A DNA stretch of 64,000 bases from Apostichopus japonicus (lineage: Eukaryota > Echinodermata > Holothuroidea > Aspidochirotida > Stichopodidae). Below the pieces are notes generated by a model. That model was not told where the DNA came from. It saw nothing but the letters and a program-made list of their open reading frames with translations, and ran no database searches. The stretch lies in assembly GCF_037975245.1 (NCBI RefSeq), contig NC_092582.1, positions 268,001 through 332,000 of the forward strand, written 5' to 3'. Below are positions 33,801 through 44,950 of the stretch, piece after piece. Position 1 is the first letter of the stretch. Each line of letters begins with the position of its first letter. The position numbers and the translations under genes are program-made.

Positions 33801-34865
33801 CATTGAGGAAAATTTATGAGTGTGATCAGCGGCAGTGGGGGAGGGGTCTAAGAGGAGCGGGTGTCCCCCTCCCCTTTGGAAAATTGTTCGTATTTTTGAC
33901 TGCCTAGATGCAAAATGGTGCATTCTTTTTCAGTTTCTCTGAGTAATTTTATATTGAGAATTTCATCATATATATATATATATTATTGAAATCAACAAGC
34001 ATGACAATTCTCAACAAAGACATTTCTTGAATCGATGAAAGTAATCACTTGCTAACATAATTGAACATTTATATCGGAAATTGAAGCGCACTTCTCAATC
34101 TCTAGTACCAACACCTCTCCCACCCGGCGTTTTCCACCACCACCATGGCAAACGCACTACTCTTGTAAGTGTAAGTACTCAAAGTTGCTTTGTGTTGTAG
34201 AGGTATGTAGCCTTCTTAGCATCTTTCAGTGGATGTTAGACGAAATCAAATATATTTTAATTATGCCGCTAACCTGATTTTACAGCTAGGTTTATATGGA
34301 TTTCGCTCCATGTTGCACACATGGTTTTTTGGAGATTGTTTGTGCATTGCGTGTGATAAAGTGCACATAGCGTGCGGTGTGAGCGTGTGACAGGCTGGAA
34401 ATGCGTGTGTCACACGCCAAATGCGTGTGAGTTGGAATATCTGCTTTCACTTTATGCTTAATGATGGTCAGTGACTGAACCAGGGAACTGACATGTACAG
34501 ACTGAACTGCATGTTTTTGGACAGAAACTGTAAACTGCATTACAATGAACTGCTATAGCATACAACACATTGTCTGTGTAAATATGGTTTATTGGCTTTA
34601 CAAGAATAAGAAATGCGTTCGCATAATTGCTCAGTTGATGAAACAATGAGCATGTATGTATACTTAACTTCAAAAAGTGACTGACATAATCGAATCGATG
34701 ACAAACAAATTTCGCTTAACTGATACTTTGTATCATTACTCATTAGTGTATCGATCAATTTAACTGGAGCAAGATATCACTTCATAAAAAAATGGTGTAA
34801 TGTGACCGTACCGGATATTTACTGGCTGTATGTTCATCTAAGTTATCAAGACCCTGTAGCACCAT
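30592..34865 (-). CDS. TMEM141: TMEM141 homologue, 4 coding exons
   Basis: Small membrane protein family of unknown function. Coding exons on the minus strand: 34865-34812 (18 codons, MVLQGLDNLDEHTASKYP), 32347-32281 (GIGNYATCQSRAFVQGLLG), 31674-31588 (ending FFPSLPSRYNVFYVT) and 30851-30592. They join in phase to 155 codons plus stop. Human TMEM141 reads MVNLGLSRVDDAVAAKHP then GLGEYAACQSHAF, and both the residues and the exon joint after P agree. Two membrane segments are likely, AFVQGLLGMVVGGGTGLLS and VFYVTGVAVLAGYLV. The C-terminus is about 50 residues longer than human (108 aa) and is polar and acidic. Introns are 2463, 606 and 736 bp with GT-AG ends; the first donor, GTACGG, is weak. 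Confidence 0.85.
31588..31674 (-). CDS. TMEM141: TMEM141 exon 3
   Basis: 29 codons between a tgtag acceptor and an ACTG|GTGAGT donor. It encodes GTGLLSTFAAQRFFPSLP, matching GTGMAFGLQMFIQRKFPYP of the human protein. Confidence 0.88.
32281..32347 (-). CDS. TMEM141: TMEM141 exon 2
   Basis: 67 bp, phase 0 in and phase 1 out. It encodes the family signature GIGNYATCQSRAF. The acceptor is ttcaaag and the donor is G|GTAGGT. Confidence 0.88.
33347..33461. repeat. Fold-back element with NRF1-like core
   Basis: Outer arms GGAGTAACAAT / ATTGTTACTCC; inner arms ggttacgcatgcgcagt and actgcgcatgcgttacc (one mismatch, 15-nt loop). Both inner arms contain GCATGCGC, resembling NRF1 sites. It lies in TMEM141 intron 1. 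This is a small MITE-like fold-back. Confidence 0.6.
33830..33960 (-). repeat. GC-hairpin dispersed element, reverse copy
   Basis: gggggaggggtctaagagga g and gtgtccccctcccctttgg are the reverse of the core seen at 44,440. It lies inside TMEM141 intron 1. Confidence 0.55.
34812..34865 (-). CDS. TMEM141: TMEM141 first coding exon
   Basis: The start ATG is chosen because MVLQGLDNLDEHTASKYP aligns residue for residue with the human N-terminus. The start overlaps the stop of an upstream frame (TAATG). An acceptor tattttag lies at 34,904-34,905, so a 5' UTR exon is expected upstream. Confidence 0.85.
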
Positions 34866-34903
34866 TATTCTAACAAGCTGGGGATCAGATCCTCTGCAAT
34901 CAT
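34866..34903 (-). promoter_or_regulatory. Upstream ORF abutting the TMEM141 start
   Basis: On the minus strand after the tattttag acceptor, ATG ATT GCA GAG ... TTA GAA TAA encodes MIAEDLIPSLLE. Its stop shares one base with the TMEM141 ATG. This arrangement could allow termination-reinitiation. It depends on the transcript including this stretch. Confidence 0.4.
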
Positions 34904-34943
34904 CTAAAATAAATTGGGGAGTCAGCTCGCAGCTAGTGCGTGA

Positions 34944-35060
34944 GTTTAACCGGGGTGAAGTTAGTTACTTATTCCGCGTTCCTCGTTCGACATTCGCGAA
35001 TGAGTAACTGCTACCTACTCAGTTACTTATTCGACAATGGTATCGACGTAACACCTATGG
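34944..35060 (+). repeat. Left arm of ~115-bp inverted repeat
   Basis: Matches the reverse complement of 35,926-36,041 with few differences (cttattccgcgttcctcgtt and gacaatggtatcgacgtaac). Each arm contains its own hairpin around cgaatgagtaactg / cagttact(c)attcg. Confidence 0.8.
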
Positions 35061-35331
35061 CAAGACGAAAGCTTTCTTACAAGATGTTCAACATTAGGTC
35101 GTGGAAAGAGGTCTATCTATGGGTCATATGAACTCTAATGACAATGTAGAAGGTTACCATAATGCATCTTGCCCGGTCCAAAGAGTGCTTGACCAATTAA
35201 AAGGACCACTACATCATCTCTTCTTAAATGAAAGTAACGGGACCTGAAAAACACCTTAAGGCCCTAATCAAAACCAGCACGCCTTTTCCACGACCTAATG
35301 TTGAACATCTTGTAAGAAAGTGTAAGAAAAT

Positions 35332-35555
35332 GGAGTGTTAGCTCAGTGGTTAACGCCGGTGCCTTTCAATCATAAGGTCCCCGGTTCGAGTCACTCCCAG
35401 ATTAATGTATGTCGTCCAGTTACAGAGTTGTTTTTAACAATTCATAATCATGGACGTTAAAAATGAATGTAAAGAGACTGACTTCGGTCAGCTTGCGGCT
35501 TTGATAAGCCAATGAGGCTCCTTCACGAGTTCCTGCTTGCAGGAGGATCTAATAT
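35332..35555 (+). mobile_element. tRNA-derived SINE with intact pol III boxes
   Basis: Box A TAGCTCAGTGG at 35,339-35,349 and box B GGTTCGAGTC at 35,383-35,392, 33 bp apart. Acceptor-stem-like GGAGTG and CACTCC flank the head. The body (agattaatgtatgtcgtcca g ... gactgacttcggtcagctt ... gcaggaggatctaa) also occurs at 16,973-17,153, so this is a repeated family with a conserved body. Confidence 0.82.
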
Positions 35556-35569
35556 ACAGGGGGGGATCT

Positions 35570-35940
35570 AATATATTGGGGGGGGGGGGGGGCTGTAACG
35601 ACTTGGCCGAAAAATATAACCCAAATTTTACGCGCGCTTCGCGCGCATTCAACATGTTAATGTGCATATCATACAGGCATTCATCGGTTATTACATCATA
35701 TGCATGATGCCAATGTTACCCTTCCATATATATATAAGTATTGGGGAACTCGTTACAATGGTAATAATAATATAAGTATACAGTAACCATTTAAAAACAC
35801 ATTGCAAATTATATTTCTTTCAATAGGTGCCCGAAATATCTCAGCATATTGCCCGAATTTTCACAAAATTTTGGGGTTGGGGGCTGCAGCCCCCCCCCCC
35901 AGCAACCCCCGCCTCCTACGCCTATGGGTGTTACGTCGAT
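35570..35940 (+). mobile_element. MITE with CTCCTACGCCTATG terminus and G-rich ends
   Basis: Ends in gcctcctacgcctatg. A relative in reverse orientation at 43,981-44,693 keeps the matching outer end (cctacgcctatga at 44,680) and shares tgtaacgactt.gcccgaaaa, ttcatcggtt.ttacatc, ggtaataataatataagt and aggtgcccgaaa. The terminal CATAGGCGTAGGAG is inverted between the ends. No coding content is seen. Confidence 0.65.
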
Positions 35941-36041
35941 ACCATTGTCGAATGAGTAACTGAATAGGTAGCAGTTACTCATTCGGGAATGTCGAACGAG
36001 GAACGCGGAATAAGTATCTAACTTCACACCGGTGATTAAAC
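35926..36041 (-). repeat. Right arm of ~115-bp inverted repeat
   Basis: Partner of 34,944-35,060. The arms enclose 865 bp that hold a SINE and a TIR-bounded MITE, suggesting a composite or nested non-autonomous transposon. Confidence 0.8.
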
Positions 36042-36544
36042 CGTAATCGGTTCTCACTCAATCTTTGGGGTTTCGTTGACATGGGTGACGTCAGTTACAT
36101 GGTGACGTCATATGCCACAAGTCCCTAATACGACAATATATCCGAAACTTGGGTAGCGCGGGAAATTGGGTTTGCCCGGTGTGTATTACACACTGCACTA
36201 TATACGTTCATGATACATGATTCGAAGTTTATTCGAAGTATTCGAAGTATATTTGGACGGGATTATATCTTGATTCTGAACCAAAATTAACTGGACACAA
36301 AGTGGTGGAAGTGAACTTTGACAGAACTTTTCCTTCTGGTAAAGATCGAAGAAACGTAGTTTAACTTCTTTAGGGCTATGTTCAATATTCAGTACTAGAA
36401 AAACAGAGCACCAAAGAGCCCAGTATTTTATCAATTTGTACACGACATTGTAGCCTGCGGCTAGTACTGAAAACAACTGTAAAGTAGGCTATTATACAAA
36501 TAATGTATGGTTATGAAAAATATGAGTGCAATAATGCAAATATT

Positions 36545-36638
36545 GTTGAAAGATGTAGTTGATGTATAGTTGAAAGATGGAATGTTCCATTCAACGAGGC
36601 GCAGCCGAGTTGAATGGAAGAAATTACATCTTTCAACG
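36545..36638. repeat. Two-tier inverted repeat
   Basis: Outer gttgaaagatg (36,545 and 36,569) pairs with catctttcaac (36,628-36,638). Inner ttccattcaac (36,585) pairs with gttgaatggaa (36,609). The loop gaggcgcagccga is GC-rich. Confidence 0.65.
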
Positions 36639-36654
36639 AATGAAATATTTGCAC

Positions 36655-36790
36655 TATTGAACGAATGTTGTCACTCATGATTATTATCAAAATGTCTGTA
36701 CATATCTTGTGTATGAGTGTATGTACAATCATATATATGATCCACATCGATATGGGTTCACTGGGTTTCCATTTTGCCTGTTTCCTACTG
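36655..36790 (+). repeat. Dispersed repeat, inverted relative of 46,224-46,352
   Basis: Shares tcatatatatgatccacatcgatatgggtt (in two parts), gtttccattttgcctgtttc and gttgtcactcatgattatta with the reverse complement of the second site. Confidence 0.75.
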
Positions 36791-37093
36791 TTTTTAGTTA
36801 TATAAGGAAGGGGCTGACCAGAAATGAGTTTGAAAACATCTAGTGTTTCCAAGTTTGCGACCGTTGGAAGAAAAACCGTGTGCCCAGTCATAGAAATTGA
36901 AGTAGAGAGAATGACGTCATGCGACGTATACTGCATTGAAGCCACCCATCCTACTGGTGGCGCTTTGCTTGTACGGTAAGAAAGTACCGGCGCTACGTCT
37001 TTGAGATAACTAAAGTGGCAGTGGACTGCAGTTTCACAGGTAATTCTTAGGAAGCGATAGTAGAAGCAATTATACATATGAATCTAATTACTT

Positions 37094-40000
37094 TACTAGT
37101 GTCGTCTGACCAGCGGCTGTATTGTTATTCACTGGACCCTGGATATAATTAGCCTACGCCCCTAGAACGGCTACGGCTGTCCTTTCGGATGCGATATGAC
37201 TAAAGTCTAATTACAAAAATTATCACCTCATATTACTTAAAACTGAGGATAGATCCATGATGCTAGAATAACATGTGATGACGGTAATGATGTCCTGGGC
37301 TTATCACTAACAATTCAATACTATGAAAATAGGCTAATACCCACTTTGCAACATTAACATTAAACTGGGAACTGCATGCACAGACTAATATGGAAGTATT
37401 ACACACACGTAGGTGACATGTGTGTGTGGGAAAGGGATTGGGAGGAGGAAGGCTCGCTTTTTCGCGGCATTTTCCATGGACAACTATGTGACACTATGTG
37501 AGTGGAGCACTTAACTAATACAAGTAACATGTTTGATTTTGCCTCTCAAATAGGCCTACCGCAAATGACACTTTCCAAACATTAAAAGTTGCACAAACAA
37601 CTCCACTTACTCTAGTCAGTAGAGGCGAAAAAGAAAAGTTTTCAAAGTTGTTTCATAAGTCAGGAGTATAGTTCTTACCACTCTGGTCGCCATTACATGT
37701 CTCTGTTGTGCAAAGTACAAAAAAAGCGGGTAAATTCAAATTCGGTTTCAAAGTCGAATGCACAATGTATGTATGAAGTCGTACAAATGATCTGTCTTTT
37801 TGCCGTATAAAGCAAAGCGCCTTCACTTTTTCAAGGCTTCACTGCTTAAACACACGACGATACACTGTGTCCGCATTCTTCCTAGATAAAATTCTATGGG
37901 CCTAGCTGACTAGACATCGACTCTCACCCCTGTCCGTGACAATTCTAGGCCCGTAATTAGGTAAGTATGTTATACGGGCTTGGTTTGAGTTATTAACAAC
38001 ATCCGAATGAAGATATGACTAGAGATGATCATGGGGATTAATTCGTAAGTTGCATTATTTTTGTTATTAGGACTATGGACCGCACTAAATAAACAATTTT
38101 GTGGCCATTTCTAACGTTTTTGTGTGATCATCTGGTGACTAAAGTTGATTCCTCAGCAAAACGGCTGTTGGTTATGTTTTTTTTTCGTTTTTTAAATTCA
38201 CGGTTAGCCCCATCCTCATGGCATTTTGTATTTTGCCAGGTTTTTAAATTTGATAATATTTTTTAAATGCTGTCAACAGTAAAGTGAATGATGTCATCCG
38301 GACACTCAAGAGTTGACAATGTGTTTGAGTTTGTAGCGGCCCTATATAATATTTAAATCATTTATTTATTTATTCAACTACGATGAATAATGACAGCTAA
38401 GCGAACGTTTCCAATGTTTCAGGTGCCAAGGATAAATCAACAAGAATATAAATAAAGCTTTGAAGAATAGTTACCGTGACGACATCATATAAAACAATTG
38501 GGATCCAAGTTCTTGGAATAAGGCAGTGTCTGTCACCAGAATATCCTTTCAATACCAGCATAGCAGCATGTTTTCTCTAGCCTACGTGCTGCATCCTGTC
38601 AGTGGTGTTTCATTCCTATTAAGGCATGCTAATACCTGACTACTTCTAAGCCTCATGTTCTATGGAAAGTATTTCATTTTCCATGGATATGGGTACACAA
38701 TAATGACAAAATCAAGAACAAAGAAAAATTTGAATAAATTCGTACTGTTGAAGACGCATTTAATTTAAATCTTCCGTCAAGCTTTCCCTTCCTTTATAGT
38801 ACGTCGTTCCTACATACTGCCCTTATATTGAATCGAAGTGTCTCTCATTTGTTCGTGTTTTAATCCGGTTTTAATGCGCAAGTGCGCTACGTGTGTAATA
38901 TTTCTTGCGCACGGATCTTCCGAATCGGCCCGCAGGACCGTGAAATAATTGTAACAATGTCTTTATCCAACCGCAAACTCAAATAGTGGATTCATCTAAT
39001 GACCGAAAGATAACAGATCATGAAACTTTGCGAACTTTTATTAGGGGCTATTATACTTTTTTCTACATCTCGGCATAACGAAGAAAATCCGTACGTGGGC
39101 TTGATGATATATCAGTTATCATGCAGGGCAGATCGGAATACCGACTGATTGGGTCGGAATTGGTAGGCCGCTGGGCCCACTAGGTTGAGGTGCCCAAGAC
39201 GCCGATTTCCTATTGGTCAAGAAAGATGGAAATTTATCTTAGGCGCCATATGCACGTCTTGAACTTTGTACCTTAACGCCGCCGATTAGATACAAGGTTG
39301 TTATACAGGCTCCTTATACGCGTAGCTCAGCCTTTGCGGTGTGAACAGGAAAATCCAGGTTTTTGTCCCCACTTTAAGTGTCAGAAAATTAACGTTAGTT
39401 TACGCCTGTATTGATGACTTTGATGTCACAATAAAGGCTTTTTTGTTGTCGATTACCAAGATGAGAAATTTGGGGAAATTGAGGCAGCAGAGGTGCAAAA
39501 TTGTGCTATATTTTGCAAAGTTTGAAGTAATGTTACTTATCATATATGTTACTTACCAACTGAAATTGTACAATTTCAATGGGTTGTATATAGTTTAATA
39601 CTGTGCTTTAGGAATGTGTGTCACATTCTGTCTTCCAGTGGAGAGGGGTGGATGAGCCCTACACCCTGATTTTTTTCTGGGAGTAAAAGCCCACAAAGTA
39701 GATGTATTTGCACCCCTGCTCTACCCTCTGTAATAATTTCAAATTTATGAGGAGCTAAACACCCTGTATCCTTTTGATCATCGTGGATAAACACCGGGCT
39801 TATACCAAGCCTTCTCTTTTGGATGAGTGTTCAGATAGTTACGAGGCAGGCGTGAATTGTCGCACTCATTCGTGCTCCCAGGATTGCCATTTAACGTCCC
39901 ACATATCCAACGGACGAGAGTGTACCTCAGCATGTGACCACTTTTCAACTTATACTGAAGGAGGTGAAGGTACCCAACTCATCATCACTGTAGTGCAGCT

Positions 40001-40209
40001 ATGGCGAACGAAGTCGTTTCAAAACCATAGAAAGAAGAGAAACAAACCCAGATTCGTAACCCAGATACCAAATCCACTGACGGCTCCGCTCACTACACCA
40101 TGCTACATCACACCTTAATCTCAGGGGAGGGGGCTTACATCCGTTCTCGAGAGGGTTCAGTTAGGGGCCTACATTTCTATAATTTTCATCATTTTAACTA
40201 CATCTGCTT
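37094..40209. other. No gene recognised
   Basis: Non-coding in appearance. The area near 37.7-38.0 kb could hold the TMEM141 promoter if the far 5' exon is real. The frame at 39,774-40,118 (114 codons) has no recognisable family. Confidence 0.45.
37679..37693 (-). other. Candidate far 5' exon of TMEM141 (or first exon of another gene)
   Basis: The minus strand reads gtaATGGCGACCAGAGTG followed by the strong donor GTAAGA. If spliced to the acceptor at 34,905 it stays in frame with the upstream ORF (MATRV then MIAEDLIPSLLE). The link is inference. Confidence 0.3.
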
Positions 40210-42720
40210 CAGTGGCGTAACCAGACTTTTTCATCTATGGGGCAACTTTCGCGAGCGACCAGTTCGGTAATGTTAGGTACTTTGCAGTGTACACCATTAC
40301 ACTAATACTTATAACCATGGTAACAGTACAGTTGTTAATGCTTCTTTACCCAAATTGAACAGTTTATTCCTCAGTTCCATCCACTAAATTGTTGAAGGGA
40401 TAATCCAACTAATAATATGAACTTGATATATTGTAGAGACAGTCACTATACTCTTAGCTGATAACCCTGTGTGCTCTGTTCTCATACTGTTTACAGCACA
40501 TGAATGTATCGTTCACACTTTGACTACAAAATCCTATATTTCTTTATAATTGGATGATTCATTCTTCAGTAAAATTTGCCGAAACAAATTAGAAATCTGG
40601 ATAAACTTAAAACATTAAAAATGCCAAATCGATGTGATTTTGACGATTGTGCTCAGTTTATCGTCCTTTCAGTTGTTTTGTCTGAAGTTATCATTTTGGT
40701 CTGGACTATTCTTTCAACAGTACAATGAACTCATTGTCTATGATTTACTACTTTTTGTATATGTCATAGTCCATCGGTTTTATTACATTAATTGGCTTAA
40801 ATATGTATAGTGGTAGGAAAAGTATTTCGGTTAGGCCTATTCTAACGACTAATCAGTCTGTGTGAGTTGAAATTACCTAATATATCATGCTGCAGCGTCC
40901 AGATAACAATATCGGATTACCTTCGGTCAATATAACGATGATATAAACTTAGAAACATGCACATGATATCATAAATGGTAGCAGCAGGGAGCTGCTGTTA
41001 GAGTAGCAGCTCCCTGGCAACAGGTGATCTCGTTGGGTAGCGTGTGTGGCAATGGGAGGGGGGAGGGGGCTGGGAGCTCGTAGTGAATGTTCGTCCAATA
41101 TTTTCTTGCCCATCAATGATATCTGGGGTGGGGGAAGTTGGGGGAGGGGCAAGACATTTGACTTGGGAATCCGGTACCTGCCCCCCCCCCCCCCCCGCTG
41201 ATGACGCCATAGAATTACTTAGTACAAATCTAAATATTTCCATTGTATATAACATTAAGTGTGTTTTTGCAGTCCCCTTTTTACCCCTGAAATTGTCCCC
41301 TGCCTCTTCTGGCCACGCCACTATATGGTTCGCCCCTGTTTTTTTTTGTAATATTTCCAACATGTCATGACAGGAAGCCTTCGAATGAACTCGATGAGGT
41401 AACGAAATGAGCACGATGGATCGAATGTGGGTATGCTGTTACAAAACGAAAGCCTATTACTATTAGTTAATATGTTGACTCAAGCTCATGGCTATGCACG
41501 AATCTCCAATAAAAGTTCGCACAGTCTACTTTATGTAGACTAAACAAATACAGATCTTCCAACATATTGTGATCAAACTTGAGAAACAAGTCATAAGTCT
41601 TAAAATCTCTAATCGTCTAAATTGAAATAATTTATCAAGACGAACCCAATATATTTTTATGCACATTAGCAAGCAAGCTGAACAATTTACAGTGCAGTCT
41701 ACATGTACAACTTTTATTAAATTGTTAGCTGTTAGCTGAAAATACTTTTTCACTTTATGACTCTGATTCACGCAAGGAACGATGACGTCATATGTATAAA
41801 TTCACAGTTGCACTGGAAATGGCTTTATCTGCATGGATGCTTTGATTTGATTGAGGCGTGATTGTATGATGTAGTTTTGTGTGAATTGGTAAGGTTGGGC
41901 CAAAGCTTCATAAAGAGCTGGTATCTACCCACCAAGTCAAAGCCCGCGTGGTTATAGTCACCTGACACATGTAGTTGTACCTTTATCGGCCGTTAACAAA
42001 CCTTTCAACATGCTCTGCAAACAAAAAAACATACACTATCTTCACAAGGTAATTCAGGTTTTGGCAACATTCTTAAATGCTGGCGACATTGTAACAAATA
42101 ATGCTACAACAGGCTCTTAGAATTAAGATGAACTGTGCTCCATCTCTTACATTATCTGTCGCCAATTCCACGGGCGGATCTAGCGAAGAGGGTGTGAGGA
42201 GCACTGCTGAATTCTTCTGGCAATAAACATAACTTTGCTCAAAACCAAGCAATCTCCTTACATTTTACCCGGCTGTTAAATACGAATCATTCGACTGATA
42301 AGGTTTGTCCCGCGGGCCCCTCATCTAGGGTACTCCGTTGCATTCATTGTATTGCAGGACTGACACTGAAACTAACAGCACACAAGTATAACCTACAATG
42401 GCTACGATAATTAAAGAGTGCCCTTTAAATTTATGGTAAGGAATGCCAAGAAGATCATTTTTTTATTGTATGACTTTGTGGTTGCCTCCTCCTAATATAT
42501 TTTGCACGACTCTCCCTCTCCCATTTGCTGACACCCCTGGGGACGTGAACACCTTAAATATAGTTTTGAAACAGATGTGTATTCTTTTTACAACTTTAAT
42601 CTGAGGTAGTTGTCAAATTTTTTTGTTTACAGGCCCGTACTAAATTCCTCCGTACGTACCGTGGATATGTCGCTATAACTGTTTAGTTAGGGAATGGAGA
42701 GTGGGGTAGGGATAGACAAA
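40210..42720. other. Transposon-edge and low-complexity sequence, no gene seen
   Basis: A hAT-like terminus CAGTGGCGTAACC lies at 40,210-40,222 and a 17-nt C run near 41,182. Opposed frames at 40,998-41,414 are shadows of G/C-rich sequence. Confidence 0.45.
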
Positions 42721-42722
42721 CG

Positions 42723-43330
42723 CAGGGGCGGCGATTTGTTTCAAATATTGGGGAGGGGGGACATTTGCTTGGGTTCAGACGCGTAGCAACTTTCATCCCC
42801 AAAATTGTTCTCGCACTTCGTGATATTTTGTATATTACTATCTAAGCGGAGCGCCACCATCAGTTGGCGCGCAGCGTACAAGAAAATTTCTGGTTTTGAT
42901 AGCCCCCCAGATCACCGGAAATGGCACTTCTCGGGCTTGAAAATGACCAACCAGATGTACACTTTTGCCTGAGAACCAAGTTTTTCCCAATAGTTTTCTT
43001 TTCCATCCATAACCTTTTTCAAGATTGTCACCAGTCACACATAATGTTCGACCTCATCGCATCTCATGTGGATCATTGCTTTTGTAGGTAATACTACGTA
43101 ACGGCCCACAATACCCGTCAGTCAGGGGCGTCAATCCGATTTGAAACGTGGGGGGGGGGGACGTAATCGATTCGAGTATTCCGGCCGTAAGTACTATCGA
43201 AGCGGAGCGCCACCATCAGTTGGCGCGCAGCGTACCAAGAAAATTTCAGATTTCAATACCTGCCAGATCGCTGGAGATGGCACTTGCCAGGCTGGATAGC
43301 AGCCATCTAGTTGCGTGATATCGGATGAAA
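42723..43330 (+). repeat. Two tandem G-rich hAT-like non-autonomous elements
   Basis: Termini caggggcggcgat (42,723) and caggggcgtcaatcc (43,133) each lead into a G run and then gcggagcgccaccatcagtt ggcgcgcagcgtac at 42,846 and 43,202. After that comes cagatc.c.ggaaatggcact. The two copies are about 360-410 bp apart. Confidence 0.6.
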
Positions 43331-43980
43331 ATTATAAATTCGTCACTCAGGAAATCTGCAATAAAATTCATGCGACCTTCATTTTGGTGGATTATTTCTT
43401 TTATTAGTGATTCCAATTGACATGAACATTAGAACCCAGGGCAAGGTGACAAATGATGCGGCGAACTGGAACCCCAGCCCCATTTTGCCCTATGTTTTAG
43501 GACAGAATACCCCTCAATTGTTCGAACCCATGACAACTAACAATCTGTGAATAAATTTTATCGTCAGGCTTAGAATAGGTCCATGTGAGTGGTGGCTAAA
43601 GTGATGAAGGCATCCAAATAAATCAGTGGTTGTTCGTTGGAGTCCTCACGCAAGTTACCTCGGTTGCTAGGTGGATCTGCATCTGGTAATCGGGTGAATT
43701 CTGGTCGGAGCGTACTATGTAACCACCGTGTACCCAGGAACGTAGCTAACGCCTGATGATTGAGGGGGGGGGGGGGGTGTAGTGGCTGAAAATCCAACTG
43801 GATGGGTTTAAGCCAGAAAATTCCGACTGCTGCTTTGTACACCACCCCCCCCCCACCCTCGCGCTACTCGTCAACGATACGGTCAGTGTCAGTCAGACAC
43901 CCAATATTTCGCGACTGCACTTTTGTTCCGAACTTTCTTCGATACATTTGTACCCACCGGCACTCATTTTACAAATTTAT

Positions 43981-44695
43981 CAGGCCCCCCCCCCCACCCC
44001 AACCAAATATTTTGTAAAATTTCGGGCAAAATGCTGATAAATTTTCGGGCACCTACTGAAAGAAAGATAATTTGCAATGTGTTTTTTCATTAGTTAAACT
44101 TATATTATTATTACCATTCATATTGTAACGACTTTCAAATAATTCTAACCAATATGGAAGGGCAAGGGCGTAGGAACCGGGGGGGGGGGGGGCTGGGGGG
44201 GCGCCAGCCCCCCAGTGAAAAATGTGGAGGGGCGGAAGTATCATTCCGCCCCCCGCTTCGCAAGTCAGAAAACCCCTTTTTCATTTCCAAATGAGAAAAA
44301 AAACCTCATTTGGAGCACCAAATTGCATCTAAGGCCAGGTGAAAATACAAAATTAAGTTTACAAAATGGAGTGGGTGTTGAAGTGTGCTATATTGCACCA
44401 AATCGCATCTGAGGCCACCTGGAAATGCAAAAAATTCCAAAGGGGAGGGGGACACCCCCTCCCCTTAGACCCCTCCCCAGGTCGGCCATCAGTCTTCAGC
44501 CCCCCCACTCAAAAGTACCTTCCTACGCCACTGTGGAAGGGTAATAAGACGGAAATGATGTATGCTATTTGCATGCGATGTAAAAACCGATGCATGTCTA
44601 TACGTGGAACGCGCGCGTATATTTTGGTTAATTGGTTATACTTTTCGGGCAAGTCGTTACAACCCCCCAAATCAAATTGGCTCCTACGCCTATGA
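43981..44695 (-). mobile_element. Nested MITE pair
   Basis: The outer element is a reverse copy of the 35,570-35,940 MITE, ending at cctacgcctatga (44,680). It is split by an inner element from gggcgtaggaaccgg (44,167) to ccttcctacgccactg (44,518-44,533). The inner element carries the hairpin AAGGGGAGGGGG-ACA-CCCCCTCCCCTT at 44,440-44,466. Confidence 0.6.
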
Positions 44696-44881
44696 CGGTA
44701 GTTATTCAAAATCATAAGAAGTTTTGTACGGTGGAGTATAAGAATCGCGAGATACAATTTCTCAAAGTGGAAAGGAAAACGTGGTAAATATGACAGACTA
44801 AAGGTCAATTTTGACCGACATTTTTCAATTTTCAGGTCATGCACAATCACAGGAATAAATGAATAGGCCTAGATAAACTAA

Positions 44882-44914
44882 AGTGCGACAGTCGGAAATT
44901 CCGACTGTCGCACT
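44882..44914. repeat. Perfect 33-nt palindrome
   Basis: Arms agtgcgacagtcggaa and ttccgactgtcgcact pair perfectly over 16 bp around a single A. Confidence 0.9.
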
Positions 44915-44950
44915 CCAATTTTCCAACTATCGTCAGTTTGACCAAGTTTG

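Noticed and set aside
35332-35405. Functional tRNA gene
   Set aside because: A and B boxes are present, but the T stem does not pair and the same body recurs elsewhere, so it is a SINE head.
36511-37077. 188-codon minus-strand ORF
   Set aside because: It overlaps the two-tier hairpin and a dispersed repeat, shows no known domain and has low-complexity composition.
39774-40118. 114-codon plus-strand ORF with several cysteines
   Set aside because: No recognisable family, no splice sites of note and no neighbouring exons; it may be chance.
40998-41414. Opposed ORFs of 138 and 108 codons
   Set aside because: Both cover G/C-tract sequence and give Pro/Gly-rich translations typical of repeats.
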